Shown here: positions 1 to 11,361 of the stretch, piece by piece | Position numbering within the stretch: position 1 is the first letter of the stretch | Layout of the letters: the number at the start of each line of letters is the position of its first letter | Origin: Artemisia argyi | Lineage: Eukaryota; Streptophyta; Magnoliopsida; Asterales; Asteraceae | NCBI GenBank assembly: GCA_030686995.1 | Contig: CM060685.1 | Location: 127,745,823-127,809,822, forward strand | DNA: 64,000 nucleotides | Reading direction: 5' to 3' | Program-made: the position numbers and the translations under genes | The notes under the pieces: model-generated | Seen by the model: only the letters and a program-made list of their open reading frames with translations | Databases searched by the model: none | Told to the model about the DNA's origin: nothing

Positions 1-862
1 CTATTATCGCTTTTTGATTTCAAAACTTGCTATGCTTATAGAACTAGGTAGAGCGAGGCCTAGACATGAGCTAGGTAAGCTATTGATTTGGTTATTGAGC
101 GAGGCCTAGACTTGAGCTAGGTAAGCTATTGATTTGGTTGTTGAGCGAGGCCTAGTCCCGAACTAGGTAAGCTATTGAATTGGTTATAGAGCGAGGCCTA
201 GCCTAGAGCTAGGTAAGCTATACAACGAGGCCTAGACTAGATCTAGGTAAGTTGAACATGTCGTATCCTTACGAATGTTGGGTATGTCGTATCCTTACGC
301 ATACATATTGAGCGAGGCCTAGACTAGATCTAGGTAAGCTATTGGACTGATTATAGAGCGAGGCCTAGACTTGATCTAGGTAAGCTATTGATTGGATGGA
401 TTTGAGCTATAGCGTGCACCTATAGGGATGATTTGATTTGGTTGGAATATTTTGGTTGGATGATTGAGCCCTAGTCTAGCTAGCAAGCGTTTTGCGTGTA
501 TGTCCACTATATTGAATTATGAATTTAAACCTATGATCTCACTAGCAAAGCTGACTTTTAGCACGTTTTCTCAGGTAATTAAGTGATGCTCTATGGATGC
601 TTGGGATTAGAGGCTTGGCATTGGCACCGGTTATGGATCTATATTTCTAAAACTCTGATAACTATTGTGGACCTATGTTTGTTTCTTTTGGGCCTTATTT
701 TGGATAATTTTGGGATAAATGTAAACTTTAAAACCCGTTTTGGTTGTGTTTTTCTTATGTTTACTTTATCTCGTTCTTTCATGACTTTGAATAGATACCA
801 ATCCCCGTAGCACCCCGAAAGCTTGTGAGTCTTCCGCTGTATCAAATTTTGGGGGTGTTACA
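1..862. mobile_element. 3' part of an LTR-type repeat ending GGGGTGTTACA
   Basis: The stretch ends in GGGGGTGTTACA at 851-862, the usual terminus of plant Ty3/gypsy LTRs that begin TGTAACACCC (Del/Tekay-like chromoviruses are typical). The left end lies outside the window. It contains a 46-bp tandem array and no coding sequence; the small ORFs here have no recognisable product. The family assignment rests only on the terminus and general character; it could be a solo LTR or the end of a full element. Confidence 0.5.
51..401. repeat. 46-bp tandem repeat (GAGCGAGGCCTAGAC...)
   Basis: Units begin at about 51, 97, 143, 189, 223, 310 and 356. Most are spaced exactly 46 bp. Each starts GAGCGAGGCCTAG, carries a near-palindromic CTAGAC..GAGCTAGGTAAGC core and ends in a TATTGATTTGGTT-like spacer. 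The fifth unit is shortened and is followed by a local duplication of ATGTCGTATCCTTACG. The array lies inside the LTR-like sequence. Confidence 0.85.
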
Positions 863-1319
863 GGTCCCCTTAATTAGGGGGCGGTCCCCTTAATGATTAA
901 GGGGGCCGCCTAGTATAATTAAGGGGGCTGCCCTCCTGAACGTTGGAATTTTTGGTCCTTTTGTGAGAAAAATTTTTCTTGATTAGATTTGCCATTTTTG
1001 GTTGAAAATTTGAATTCATATATTTGTAATGAATTATACATATTTTTTTATTCCAAAAATGTTTTATAAAAGATTTAAAATATTTTGTGACATTTTATAA
1101 AAATCTAGTGATTAATAAAAATGTTCTTTTGATCTTATAATGCATTAGACACTTTGTTTATTTATACCTTAAGTGATTAGATGGTGAAAGTGAGTATTTA
1201 CTACTAAATACTTATTTATGTCAAGATCTTTGGTTTGATAAGTTTTCGTTTTGTGATCATCAAAACATAGAGATATCGAAAGATATGAATAACGTTTTTA
1301 GACAATTATTTGTATCAAC
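863..1319. other. AT-rich intergenic stretch with a G/C-rich inverted motif
   Basis: Positions 863-937 hold three variants of CCCCTTAATTAAGGGGG with GGC/GCC borders, a locally repeated inverted motif. The rest is AT-rich and shows no coding potential or recognisable element. Confidence 0.5.
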
Positions 1320-1671
1320 ACCTTCTGGGCCGTCTCGTGTAATCTTAAAGCCTGACGGCCTCGCCTCAATTGCACCTGATGCCGTCAGGTGCAAATGTTC
1401 AAATTCTTTCTGGGCCGTCACGTGTTAAATTCCATCAGCTTCATTCTTCAAGTGATGGCATTAGCATCAAAGCATGACGCCGTCAGGTGTAAATCCTGAC
1501 TTTTTCTTGACTTTCTTGTTTTCTTCATTCTCGAGCCCAAAAGTGTCCAAATTGCCCTATATTCCAGAAATCACGTCCCAAGTACCTAAAATGAGAAAAG
1601 AAATTATTTGAGGCAACATTTGATCATAAATTCACGACTTAGGGCTTAAATGACCCCCTAAAAACGCATCA
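1320..1671 (-). mobile_element. LTR fragment related to the LTRs of element D
   Basis: It carries the same CTGGGCCGTCA and GACGCCGTCAGG motifs, the same AGTACCTAAAATGA stretch and the same end (GGGCTTAAATGACCCC..AAAACG..CATCA) as the element D LTRs at 49055-50485 and 57415-58850. Only about the last 350 bp of the LTR is present; it stops where the LINE begins. Strand is given by analogy with element D. Confidence 0.7.
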
Positions 1672-3701
1672 AATAAATCCTTATCATTGACAAAATTATC
1701 AGTGGTGAGCAATCTGCGTTCATTCGAGATCACCAAATTCTTTATGGTCCTCTCATGATGAGTGAGGTCATTGACTGGTATAAGAAGAAAAACAAACAGC
1801 TCCTCATATTCAAAGTTGACTTTGAAAAAGCCTTTGATTCGGTTAAGTGGAGTTACCTCAATTTCATCTAATCTTAACTTGGTTTTGGTTCGCAATGGAG
1901 GAAATGGATCTGGGCTTGTCTTCAATCGGATAGAGCTTCAATTCTAGTTAACGGAAGCCCATCATTGGAGTTTTCAATTAAACGTGGTTTACGACAAGGT
2001 GGCCCGCTGTCTCCATTCTTATTCATTATAGTCATGGAAGGTCTTCACCTAGCCATTAACGAGGCTGTCCAAGCAAATCTTATTCGTGGAGCTTCGGTTG
2101 GTGCTTTTGATTTTAACGTTTCACACTTTTTCTTTTCGGATGACGTTGTTATCGTCACGAAATGGAGTAAGCATGACATGGATAATCTTTTTCGGGTTCT
2201 TCATGTCTTCCATCTAGCTTCTGGTTTGAAGATTAATATGCATAAATCCAATGTTTTTGGTGTTGGTATTCCTAGAGAAGACGTTGTTACTATGGCCCAT
2301 GGAACAGGTTGTGAAGTTGGGTCCTTACCTTTTAAGTATCTCGGCTTACCAATAGGTTCTAATATGAACCGTATCGATAGTTGGTCACACTTGGTCTCGA
2401 AGTTCAATGATAAGCTATAGAATTGGAAAGCCAACCTTCTTTCTACCGGAGGGAGATTGACTCTAATCAAAGCCGTCTTAAGTAATGTAGGGATTTATCA
2501 TATGTCTATTTTCAAATTGCCTGAAACAACGATTCATTCTCTAGAACGTAGGCGTGCTTCTTTCTTTTGGGGAGGTGGTGAAGATCGAAAAATATAGCTT
2601 GGATCAAATGAGAATTGGTTTTGGCTTCTCTTGATAAAGGTGGATTAGGAGTGGGGAGCTTGAAAGCTTTCAACTTAGCTCTTCTCCTAAAATGGCGTTG
2701 GAGGTTTGTCAACAATCCGAATGCTCTATGGTCTCGTCTGGTTAAAACCATCCATGGTGATCAAGCAGGCTTCGATTTTAAAGCTTGCAAAACTCAAGGT
2801 GTTTGGGATAGAATCGTTGGTTCTATCAATCATCTCCACTCAAGTGGAGTGATTTCACATGGTACGTTTAAGATCAAAGTGGGAGATGGTTCTAATGTTC
2901 GATTTTGGAAGGATACGTGGCTAGGTGATGTTACTTTAGAAGTCTGTTATAATAGACTTTTTCGTTTGGATTCTCATCCAAATTGCTTCATTAGTGACCG
3001 TTTTGTTAATGATTCATGGCAATGGAGTTGGAGTAGGCAATCATTGGGAGGTAATAACACAACTTCTTTATCCTTACACTTAAATGATCTCCATGATTTT
3101 CATCTTGGCTCCGGACCCGATTTTTGGCAATGGAATCTGGATGTAGATGGGTAGTTCACTGTTAGTGGAGCTAGACAACATATTGATGACTTTCTCTTAC
3201 CATCTTTGTCGTCTAAAACAAGATGGTACAAGTATCTGCCTCGAAAAGTAAACATCTTCTTATGGCGTCTTCTTTTGGATCGTCTTCCTACTCGTTTAAA
3301 TGTCTCATTCTGTGGTATCGAAATCAATTCCATTATTTGTCCATTTTGCATGGGTGTTGAATCTAGAGATCATCTTTTTTTGGCATGCCAAACCGCGAAA
3401 TCTATTTGGCATCTCATTCGCATTTGGGTTGATATTCCTTGGCCAGAGAGTATGTCTACTGACGAGCTTATTCGTGGTTGGATTCTTGGAATGGCTCAAA
3501 AGAAAAAAAGATCGCTTGCATGGTATCATCGCTACAACTTTGTGGTGGATTTGGCGTTTACGTAGTGATCTCATTTTTTGCTCCTATAATTTGAGAAAAA
3601 GTGACATTTTTGATAATATTAGGCTTTTTTCTTTTTCTTGGTTAAAGTATAGAGGTTGTAAATTTCTTTGTTGGAATGATTGGCTTAGACATCCCTTGTA
3701 A
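1672..3701 (+). pseudogene. LINE reverse transcriptase and C-terminal zinc-knuckle, broken
   Basis: Reading + strand, LIFKVDFEKAFDSVKW (near 1807) is reverse transcriptase motif A, then GLRQGGPLSPFLFII (1985-2030) is motif B, and FFFSDDVVIV (about 2128) is the catalytic motif C with FSDD in place of the usual F/YADD. The frame runs open to a TAG at 2418-2420 and resumes after it with NWKANLLSTGGRLTLIK. Later segments carry the thumb and KVNIFLWRLLLDRLPTRLN plus CPFC..DHLFLAC (about 3240-3400), the zf-RVT domain found at the end of plant LINE ORF2. Several stops and frameshifts break it, so it is not active. A shadow ORF at 3300-3701 covers the same region in another frame. Confidence 0.8.
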
Positions 3702-3775
3702 TTCTCTCTAGCTCCTTGCTAGTTGCTCTCTTCTAATATAATTTGCCGTTCCAAAAAAATAAAAAATAAAAATGA
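1672..3775 (+). mobile_element. 5'-truncated LINE (L1-like non-LTR retrotransposon)
   Basis: The element begins inside the reverse transcriptase domain and ends in an A-rich tail (AAAAAATAAAAAATAAAAA, about 3752-3772). Truncation at the 5' end and an A tail are the normal outcome of target-primed reverse transcription. No ORF1 or endonuclease is present. Its left edge abuts the LTR fragment exactly where that LTR would end. I did not find a convincing target-site duplication. Confidence 0.8.
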
Positions 3776-4089
3776 AGTCATGGCGAACATGAGGTTATAA
3801 GCCCGAATATTCTCCATGAAATGCTTCTCTAATTAAGAGTTCTTTGATGATCTTTGAAGCATATCTTCGAAGTGGTAACGTAAGTCGACCAATTCTATAA
3901 CGTCGGTTGTATTTAGCTCTTCGATTCATATTACATCCTTTAATTAAGGCGTTCCTCATGCCAAAAAACGACACTACAAGTGCTCACAAACTTGATCACA
4001 GTCTCCCAAGTGCATATATATATGTTGGAGTAAAATTTGTAACAAAAGACACCATCAATAAAACGTAATGATGCACAAATAAATCGCAT
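3776..4089. other. No feature seen
   Basis: Downstream flank of the LINE. I see no ORF, repeat or terminal motif here. Confidence 0.5.
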
Positions 4090-4440
4090 ATATCTTATTC
4101 ATTTGCATGACAGACGTTGTGAAGATGTCTTGCCAGTGGATTTATGAGCATTAGCGGAGAATTTGTGTTGAGGCCCCCTTGAAGAGGACGATGTGCCAAC
4201 AATATCTTGCTCATCAATAACATTTGGCTAAAAACTTGATCCAAGCTAACAGAACGCCCAGGTGCACCATGAGCAGAAAAACCAATGTAAGGTGATGAAT
4301 CATGTGAAAACCTTCGTAACAGTCAAAGCCGTGAAGATGACATAATTGTTGAACCATCAGCAATAACGACATGTGATTGGACTTTCATAGAAGCATGATG
4401 GATTTCCTGCGTATTGGAAAAACACTCAAATACTCCGGCA
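4090..4440 (-). pseudogene. Unrecognised gene relic, C-terminal part
   Basis: The minus strand reads like decayed protein-coding DNA: from 4439 downward AGVFECFSNTQEIHHASMK, then VVIADGSTIMSSSRL and an in-frame TGA, then RRFSHDSSPYIGFSAHG and APGRSVSLDQVFS. A one-base frame change near 4226 leads into NVIDEQDIVGTSSSS and GPQHKFSANAHKSTG, closing at a stop near 4108. The Ser-rich, basic tail looks like a protein C terminus. I do not recognise the family. It could be a gene fragment carried by a mobile element, since a Helitron-like end lies just beyond it. Confidence 0.4.
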
Positions 4441-4447
4441 ACACTGT

Positions 4448-4800
4448 TTCTATCTTTTATATAATAAAACAAAACCTCTATTGGGAATTTTCCATTTCAA
4501 AAAAATGAATTCATACCTTATTTAGTAATAATTTTATTTAAAAAAAAAATTATTTTCTTATTAGGTAAAATTTTATATTTATCCATAACACAAGTAGAAG
4601 ATAAATACAAAAAATATAGATAAAATGCAATTAATAATAAGATTAAAATTTTTAAATAATTATCTTTAATAATAAAAAAGTATAATTAAACTTTATAAAT
4701 CAAACAAAACAAAGATTAAATTATTTGTTTTTTAATAAATAAAAATATATGATTCAAAAAATTTTAAAAAAACCCGCGCGTGCGCGGGCATTATAACTAT
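4448..4800 (+). mobile_element. Possible short non-autonomous Helitron
   Basis: At about 4772-4787 a perfect hairpin CCCGCGCGTGCGCGGG is followed after a short spacer by CTAT, resembling the hairpin plus CTRR 3' end of plant Helitrons. The left end TCTATCTTTTATATAATAAAA (4448 on) resembles Helitron 5' termini. The final CTAT departs from CTRR, so the assignment is tentative. Confidence 0.35.
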
Positions 4801-6053
4801 TAGCCAATATATTGTTTCTACTTTCGTATTGCATCGGTGACTACATATGATTGTCATTAATAGGCTGTTCATTATTTAAATCAAATGCCAAAATTTTCTT
4901 TTACGATTTTTCAAAGTTATTAGCCAAATACTATATAAGTAATGATTCATATATAAGTAAGCAACGCATGTGTTGAAATGAAAATAACGGCATAAGATAA
5001 GATCATCAAGAAAATGGAAATTAAGCATCAGTAGGTAAAAAGATATAAATATAATCTTATAAATATCATCACATATAGTAGTAGATATATCACGTGAAGT
5101 GTGTAGATGAACATCCTTGAGAATAAACCACAAATTCAAATACAAGTCAATTTCTTGTGTTTAATTTTGCATCAATTATTATATAACATAAACAAAAATT
5201 TTTAATATCAAAGTTCGATTTAAAAAATCAAAGTTCGATTTAAAAAGTCAAATTATACTTATGTTTTTGAGCGGATGGAGTAGTATTAAAAGCCTAAAAT
5301 ATCAACAAAAGTAGTCATCTACTAATGGCCTATTTGACTACGAGCCATGGATTTTGTTGTGCAATATATCTAAATACCTAAAAACAAAAGAAACTATTAA
5401 AAGCTTAACACAAAGGAATCTACTTTTGTTGATAGATCTCAACTCTAAAATTTGTAATAAGAACCCTTACATTTGGACAACAAATCAAATTCAAAAATGA
5501 ATTAGGGATGAAATTAATTATTTCAAAAAGAAATGAATTGGGGATGAAATTAATCTTTACAAAAGAAGAATAAGATTACAAAAGGAGATTAAGATACTTG
5601 TCCCCGGCCAAAAACTTCACAGCTATGGAGTTATAATCAATTTCTTTTGCATTGTCTTCTGTATTAGAAAATTTTGATGAAAAATATATAATGTATTTGA
5701 ATAAAGAAGAAAGTTGCATGATTGAGTTATTTTGATTCCCACTGAGAAAAGTTATACTTGTAATAAGTAATAATGCAAAAAGCAAAAAGCACACCCACAT
5801 TTTACACGTTATAGTACAATAATGCAAAAAGCACACCTCCATTATCATATCATACTCTTTATAGTCCAATAATGCAAAAGCAATCATTCACTTAGGATCA
5901 CTAAACACATTTGCTTTGCTTATTTACTTATGATCACCACCAGGCATCAGCTATCTTACTCCTTGTCTCTGTGTATTTGTTCTTTCATATCTTGTGAGAA
6001 GTACTCCTCAATTCACATCATTTTGTAACCCAAATTAAACACCCTTTTTAGTA
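4801..6053. other. AT-rich upstream region of the pseudokinase gene, no gene seen
   Basis: There is no plausible coding sequence; the minus-strand ORFs of about 90-100 codons here have low-complexity composition. A 20-bp direct repeat (TCAAAGTTCGATTTAAAAA) occurs near 5208-5245. GAGCGGATGGAGTAG at about 5271 resembles a Stowaway-type MITE terminus without a visible partner. An exact promoter cannot be placed. Confidence 0.4.
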
Positions 6054-7021
6054 ATGACTTCTCATGAATACACAAACATGATGTTTTCACCCGATGACTT
6101 TGCTCATCTAAAAATCCCCCTTGAAAATGTACTATCCGCCACCAACAACTTTTCGGAAGAAAATCTCAGAAGCACAGGTGGAATTGGAAACCGTTACAAG
6201 GGACAGCTTTCGTGGTCGTGTGAGTTGATTGATACCAGTGTTCGGAAGTTAAATAAAGACTTGGAGGATCGAGAACAGCTGTTTTGGATGGAGATTTCCA
6301 TGCTTTCTACTCTAAAGCATAAAAATCTAGTTTCATTAGTTGGGTTTTGTGATGAGAATGGTGAGAAAATCATCATTTACAGGGATGAGATGGCCAGGGG
6401 AAGTCTCGCCAACTATCTAAGTGACCCCATGTTATTGCCATGGGTGCGAAGATTGGAGATATGCGTCGGTCTTGCGCATGCATTGAGCTACATTCATTAT
6501 GACGAGCCACGCGACTTTAGCGTAATACACCGGAAACTCCACGGTGGCTCAGTTCTATTAAACGAGAACTGGGAACCCAAGTTATCTGGTTTTGAACGTT
6601 CCATGAAGATTAAAGAAACACAAAGGCACGATTCATTTCATACTAATAAAATTGAGTATGTGAAAGGGTACGGAGACCCAACATATATTAAAACTGAAAG
6701 TGTTAATCACATGTCAGATATATACTCGTTTGGGATAGTTTTGTTTGAACTACTGTGTGGCAGGAAATCAATAATTGACGACAAAGATGATAATCATTTG
6801 GCTTCCCTGGCCATCGTCCATTATAGAGAGAAAAAACTCGATAATATAATTCATCCAGAACTATTGAAACAAATGAACTTGCATTCATTCAACATGTTCG
6901 CGAAAATAGCATATGAGTGTTTGGACGAAAAAGATTCACAGCGCCCAAATATTAATGACATTATCCCAAGACTCGAGAAAGCTTTGGAACTTCAACTGAA
7001 ACCAAAAAATCATGTAAGGCC

Positions 7022-7065
<44 letters not shown>

Positions 7066-7202
7066 TATTATTATTATTTTCTCTTTATAAAGTTTATACT
7101 TTGTATTTAATTATTTAATAGTTATGCTTTACTAATTAGCGGTATTTATTGGAACTGATGTTACAGGATAACGAAGGTACATCGTTAGTCATACATAAGA
7201 AG
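6054..7202 (+). pseudogene. Receptor-like kinase family pseudokinase, truncated gene (exons 6054-7013 and 7167-7202)
   Basis: The 320-codon first exon encodes one kinase-fold domain starting with FAHLKIPLENVLSATNNFSE, typical of a composite-family receptor-like cytoplasmic kinase group related to FERONIA-type kinases, in which the kinase is often followed by a phloem-protein-2-like domain. The catalytic residues are lost: the glycine loop reads STGGIGNRYKG, the VAVK lysine is replaced (TSVRKL), HRD reads HRK with the following Asn lost (HRKLHGGSVLL), and DFG reads SGF. SDIYSFGIVLFELLCGR and the C-lobe are well kept. A donor GTAAGG follows codon 320 at 7014. A 36-bp second exon lies between an acceptor CAG at 7166 and a donor GTAATT at 7203, all in phase 0. 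No third exon or PP2-like domain follows, and 5S-derived elements lie downstream, so the gene is cut short. Other members of this group are also pseudokinases, so it may once have been a functional scaffold. Confidence 0.75.
7022..7077. repeat. (TTA)n microsatellite in intron 1
   Basis: An almost pure TTA trinucleotide run with one CTA interruption lies just after the splice donor. Read through as protein it would give poly-leucine, which is not real coding sequence. Confidence 0.9.
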
Positions 7203-7344
7203 GTAATTAAATTCTCTTAAATTTGGGCCATTGTGATAAAATCGTTGGCAACTAAAAAACAGAAAAATAAGAGTAACAACACAAACGTTATGGGTAGAGT
7301 TTGGAGCAAACATTTTCAAAGTGGGTTTTTACATTTTGAGGGTT

Positions 7345-7652
7345 TTTTTTTTTTTTTTTTTTTTTGAACGGTTCTTTCGGAGAAATCCTTGACCAATTCG
7401 AAACCCGATGGGGGAAAACCTTCAACTTAAGCCGCCCGAAGGCACGACACTTAATTTGAAGTAAACCCTGCCTTCTCCAGATTCGAACCCTAGTGGGTTG
7501 AAACATTTATTGAAGGACTTTGAAAGCCTAGTATCAACAGACCCTGTGGTCAAAGAGGACTTCCCGGATGGTCACCCATCCGGTACTACTCTCTTTGTGA
7601 CACACTTAACAAGTTAAGTGTTTACCACTAGACCACATGGTTGTTGATATTT
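7345..7652 (-). mobile_element. 5S rRNA-derived retroposon, copy 1
   Basis: On the minus strand positions 7637-7545 form a block starting TGTGGTC and ending GACCACA. It contains GAGAGTAGTACCGGATGGG and TGACCATCCGGGAAGTCCTC, a close match to the 3' half of plant 5S rRNA (GAGAGTAGTACTAGGATGGG..CTGGGAAGTCCTC), including its box C promoter region. Next to it is a second segment with a B-box-like GGGTTCGAATC (about 7476-7486). The unit ends in a run of T on the + strand (7349-7366), i.e. an A tail. The order 5S head, body, A tail fits a SINE. A Cassandra-type TRIM, whose LTRs carry 5S sequence, is the alternative. The flanks of the block extend as an imperfect inverted repeat of about 22 bp. Confidence 0.6.
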
Positions 7653-7654
7653 TG

Positions 7655-8039
7655 AGGGGTGTTTGATTAATCTTATTTGTAGGTTTACGTGCTTATTTGA
7701 AATCGGCTTATATTTTATAATTTTAAAATTTTTTGCTTATTTTAAAACTAATGAGCTCATATAGACTTATCTATACTTAATAAACCACAGTTAAGAAAAG
7801 CCACCTTTCAATCCCTCAATTAATCCTTTAGGCCCTTAACTAATCCTTTAGGCATTAAAATTGTTATCTTAATTATTTCATAATTACATTATGTTTACCC
7901 TACACCAATTAGCCAATTGCTTCAATAGAGCCCTATTTCACCATTCACCCATTCACCATACAACACTATATTCTCAAGTGTAAAATGAAAATAAATGATA
8001 TGAAGAGGGTAAAAACAAGAGAAAAGTAGTTGGATCGTT
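7655..8039. other. No feature seen
   Basis: AT-rich spacer between the two 5S-derived elements. No ORF or terminal motif is supported. Confidence 0.5.
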
Positions 8040-8360
8040 GGATAAAAAAAATGTAGATTGGCAGGGACATCTCAACCCTGTGTACCATAATGGTACCTAT
8101 CAACCTTACCCAGCAAAGGTTTGATGCCTGTTGAATACCTCCGCCCAATACCCAACCATGCTTGCGGAACAGAATCGAACTCGCGTCCTTTAGTTGGATC
8201 AAGACATCACATGGTTGGGCCCAAGCTTCTAAGGTAGCTGGTTGATATCATTAGAGCTTGTGGTCCCAATGTGAGGACTTCCCGGTTGATCACCCAACCC
8301 GGTACTCCTCTCACATAGGCTCGCTTAACTTAATAAGCTTCACCTAGTGGACCACAAAGC
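8040..8360 (-). mobile_element. 5S rRNA-derived retroposon, copy 2
   Basis: Same order and strand as copy 1. The block 8356-8259 (minus) again runs TGTGGTC to GACCACA. It holds AAGTTAAGCGAGCC, GAGAGGAGTACCGGGTTGGG and ACCGGGAAGTCCTC. The first of these matches the box A neighbourhood of 5S rRNA and the last box C, so this copy keeps more of the 5S promoter than copy 1. A B-box-like GAGTTCGATTCTG follows (about 8166-8178), then a body ending near AAAAAAAATGTAGATTGG on the + strand. Divergence from copy 1 is large outside the 5S block, so both are old. Confidence 0.6.
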
Positions 8361-8677
8361 CCCATGATAAAACAAGAGAAAAGTAGATGAAAGGAAAAAA
8401 TTTTGGTCTTTTGTTTTTTGTTCTCAAGTCGAAAAGAAAAGAAAGAGTATGAAACCAAATTATTCACAAAAGTCTCTTCTTTCCAAATTATCTCAATTTG
8501 TGAAAGGATTAGGAGGGATAATTTGACATAATTTTCTTCCCTCTTCCTAAACCTTAATATACGTAGTATCATTTAAATTAAATTAAACCTATATTTAACC
8601 ACTGTCACCAACTATTTTGAATCACCAACATCAATATATAGTGGAATCATTAGTGCCCATATCAACTACCATATCGG
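8361..8677. other. No feature seen
   Basis: AT-rich, no coding potential. It lies between the second 5S-derived element and a hAT-like MITE. Confidence 0.5.
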
Positions 8678-9431
8678 TAAGGGTGTAATCAAGCCGAGTC
8701 AAGCCCGAGCTCAACAAGGCTCGAGCTCAGCTCGAAAAATAAAAGGTTTGCTCGAGCTCGGCTTGATTGCTCGTCAAGCTTTAACCATCCAAGCTTGAGC
8801 TCGGCTCGAGTAGGATTCGAGCAAAGCTTGAAAAGCTCAAAATTATATATACAAAAAGCTCGAATCTGTACCAACTGGTATTTGCAGCTAAACTGAGCTC
8901 AAATAAAATAGCAGATACACCATTCCGTGTAAAAATGAATTGCAAATTGTAGCTGCCACAAAATAAAAATATAGTCTTCACGCAGAACTTGTACATGATC
9001 TCGAATCACATATTGGAAGAGAAATACTTAACCATTTGAAAACAAAATTAGATATCTTTAAGAGTAATAAAACAAACAATAAAATTCTCATAACCAAAGC
9101 CAACATTTAAGTTTTAAATGGTATGTCTACAATATACTTCGTAATATTTTATCCTTTTTCGAGTTAGTCCTTATAATTAGGTTAATATTCAAACTAGCCC
9201 ATATTCACATGTTTAAAAATAATTTGAAAACATATCTATACTGAGGCTCGAAAAACTCGATAACCGCTCGAGCTGAGCTATCAAAAGCTTGAGCTCGACT
9301 CACTATATACTTCGTGCCAATTTATTGTGCTTGAGCTCGGGCTTGAGCTCGATAAAAGCTCGGCTCGATCTAGTCGAACTTGAACTCGAGCTCGAGTTGC
9401 TTGATAAAAGTTTGGCTCGTTTGCACCCCTA
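8678..9431. mobile_element. hAT-like MITE, CTCGAGCT-rich family, copy 1
   Basis: Ends are TAAGGGTGTAATCAAGC on the left and ..GCTCGTTTGCACCCCTA on the right, which are inverted copies of each other. Subterminal regions are packed with GAGCTCGAGC, GGCTCGAG and AGCTCGG motifs in both orientations. Flanks CATATCGG (8670-8677) and CGTATTGG (9432-9439) match at 6 of 8 positions, consistent with a decayed 8-bp hAT target duplication. There is no coding capacity. Confidence 0.7.
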
Positions 9432-9439
9432 CGTATTGG

Positions 9440-9760
9440 TTTGTAGATTCTTTTATTTATTTTCCTCTTCAACAAACTCACCAATACCTTTTTCTTTTTT
9501 TCTTTCGAACAATCAACAGTTTAGCACCCTCTTCCATTTGGATACAGTCAAACATTTTCTCAAATTCATGTTCCAAACAAAAGGAGTTTCGATAATATTT
9601 TTCGATCTACCACACAATTAACCACTTCAATATTTCCTAACATCTTTTACGCACCGTTGCAACTTTCATTTTATTGTATGCCTGTATAAACTCGACTTCA
9701 TAACCGAATTATGTCCAGGAGGCACATGAAATACAAATAACTAAAAAAATAAGTATGTAC

Positions 9761-9763
<3 letters not shown>
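9440..9763. other. No feature seen
   Basis: No supported gene or repeat. Overlapping ORFs at 9289-9621 are low-complexity and run out of the MITE. Confidence 0.5.

Positions 9764-9817
<54 letters not shown>
9764..9817. repeat. (TA)n microsatellite
   Basis: About 27 TA dinucleotides. It forms the left border of the fold-back element that follows. Confidence 0.95.
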
Positions 9818-10875
<1,058 letters not shown>

Positions 10876-10878
10876 TAC

Positions 10879-10896
10879 TATATATATATATATATA
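10879..10896. repeat. Short (TA)n tract
   Basis: Nine TA units separating two terminal-inverted-repeat elements. Confidence 0.9.
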
Positions 10897-11291
10897 GTGA
10901 GACTTTCTTGCGAGAACCATCTTATTTGCGAAAACTGAGAGAACCACAAAAAACCTACATGCACGCCTTCAATAATTGTATTTTCGCACACATGTTCTAA
11001 AAACAACATACACTTTTTTTTAAAAAAAAAAAAAACATAGTTGTTCTAAATAATTTGATAAGAAATTAGAAATACAAAATTTTTCTTCGAAGGTGTGCAT
11101 GTATATTCTTATAAGACGTGCAATGATAATATTGCGGCCGTGTATAAGGTTTTTGTGAAAAAAGAGGATGAGTTCATGATGATATTGAATAACATTGGTG
11201 GATACTTACGATTATTGATGATTTATATGTATTTTTATTTTATTTTAAAAGGCGTGCATGTATGTTTTTTTGGCGGTTCTCTCAATTCATA
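10897..11291. mobile_element. MITE-like element, right end incomplete
   Basis: The left part reads AACTGAGAGAACCAC then CATGCACGCCTTC. The right end read inverted gives AATTGAGAGAACCGCC and CATGCACGCC, so there are inverted arms of about 40 bp. The outermost left sequence GTGAGACTTTCTTGCGAGAAC next to the (TA)n tract has no counterpart on the right, so the right terminus appears lost. Confidence 0.6.
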
Positions 11292-11361
11292 GTGCCAACG
11301 TTTATGACGAAATGAATGATATGAGTCATTTTATTTTTAATACAATGTTTAGACTCTAGAC

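Noticed and set aside
51..401. CRISPR-like array
   Set aside because: The 46-bp units are contiguous tandem repeats without unique spacers, in plant DNA.
5265..5290. Stowaway MITE (GAGCGGATGGAGTAGTA end)
   Set aside because: Only one terminus is visible; no partner inverted repeat was found upstream.
7288..7506. 72-codon minus-strand ORF with a lysine run
   Set aside because: It is the A tail and body of the 5S-derived retroposon read as protein.
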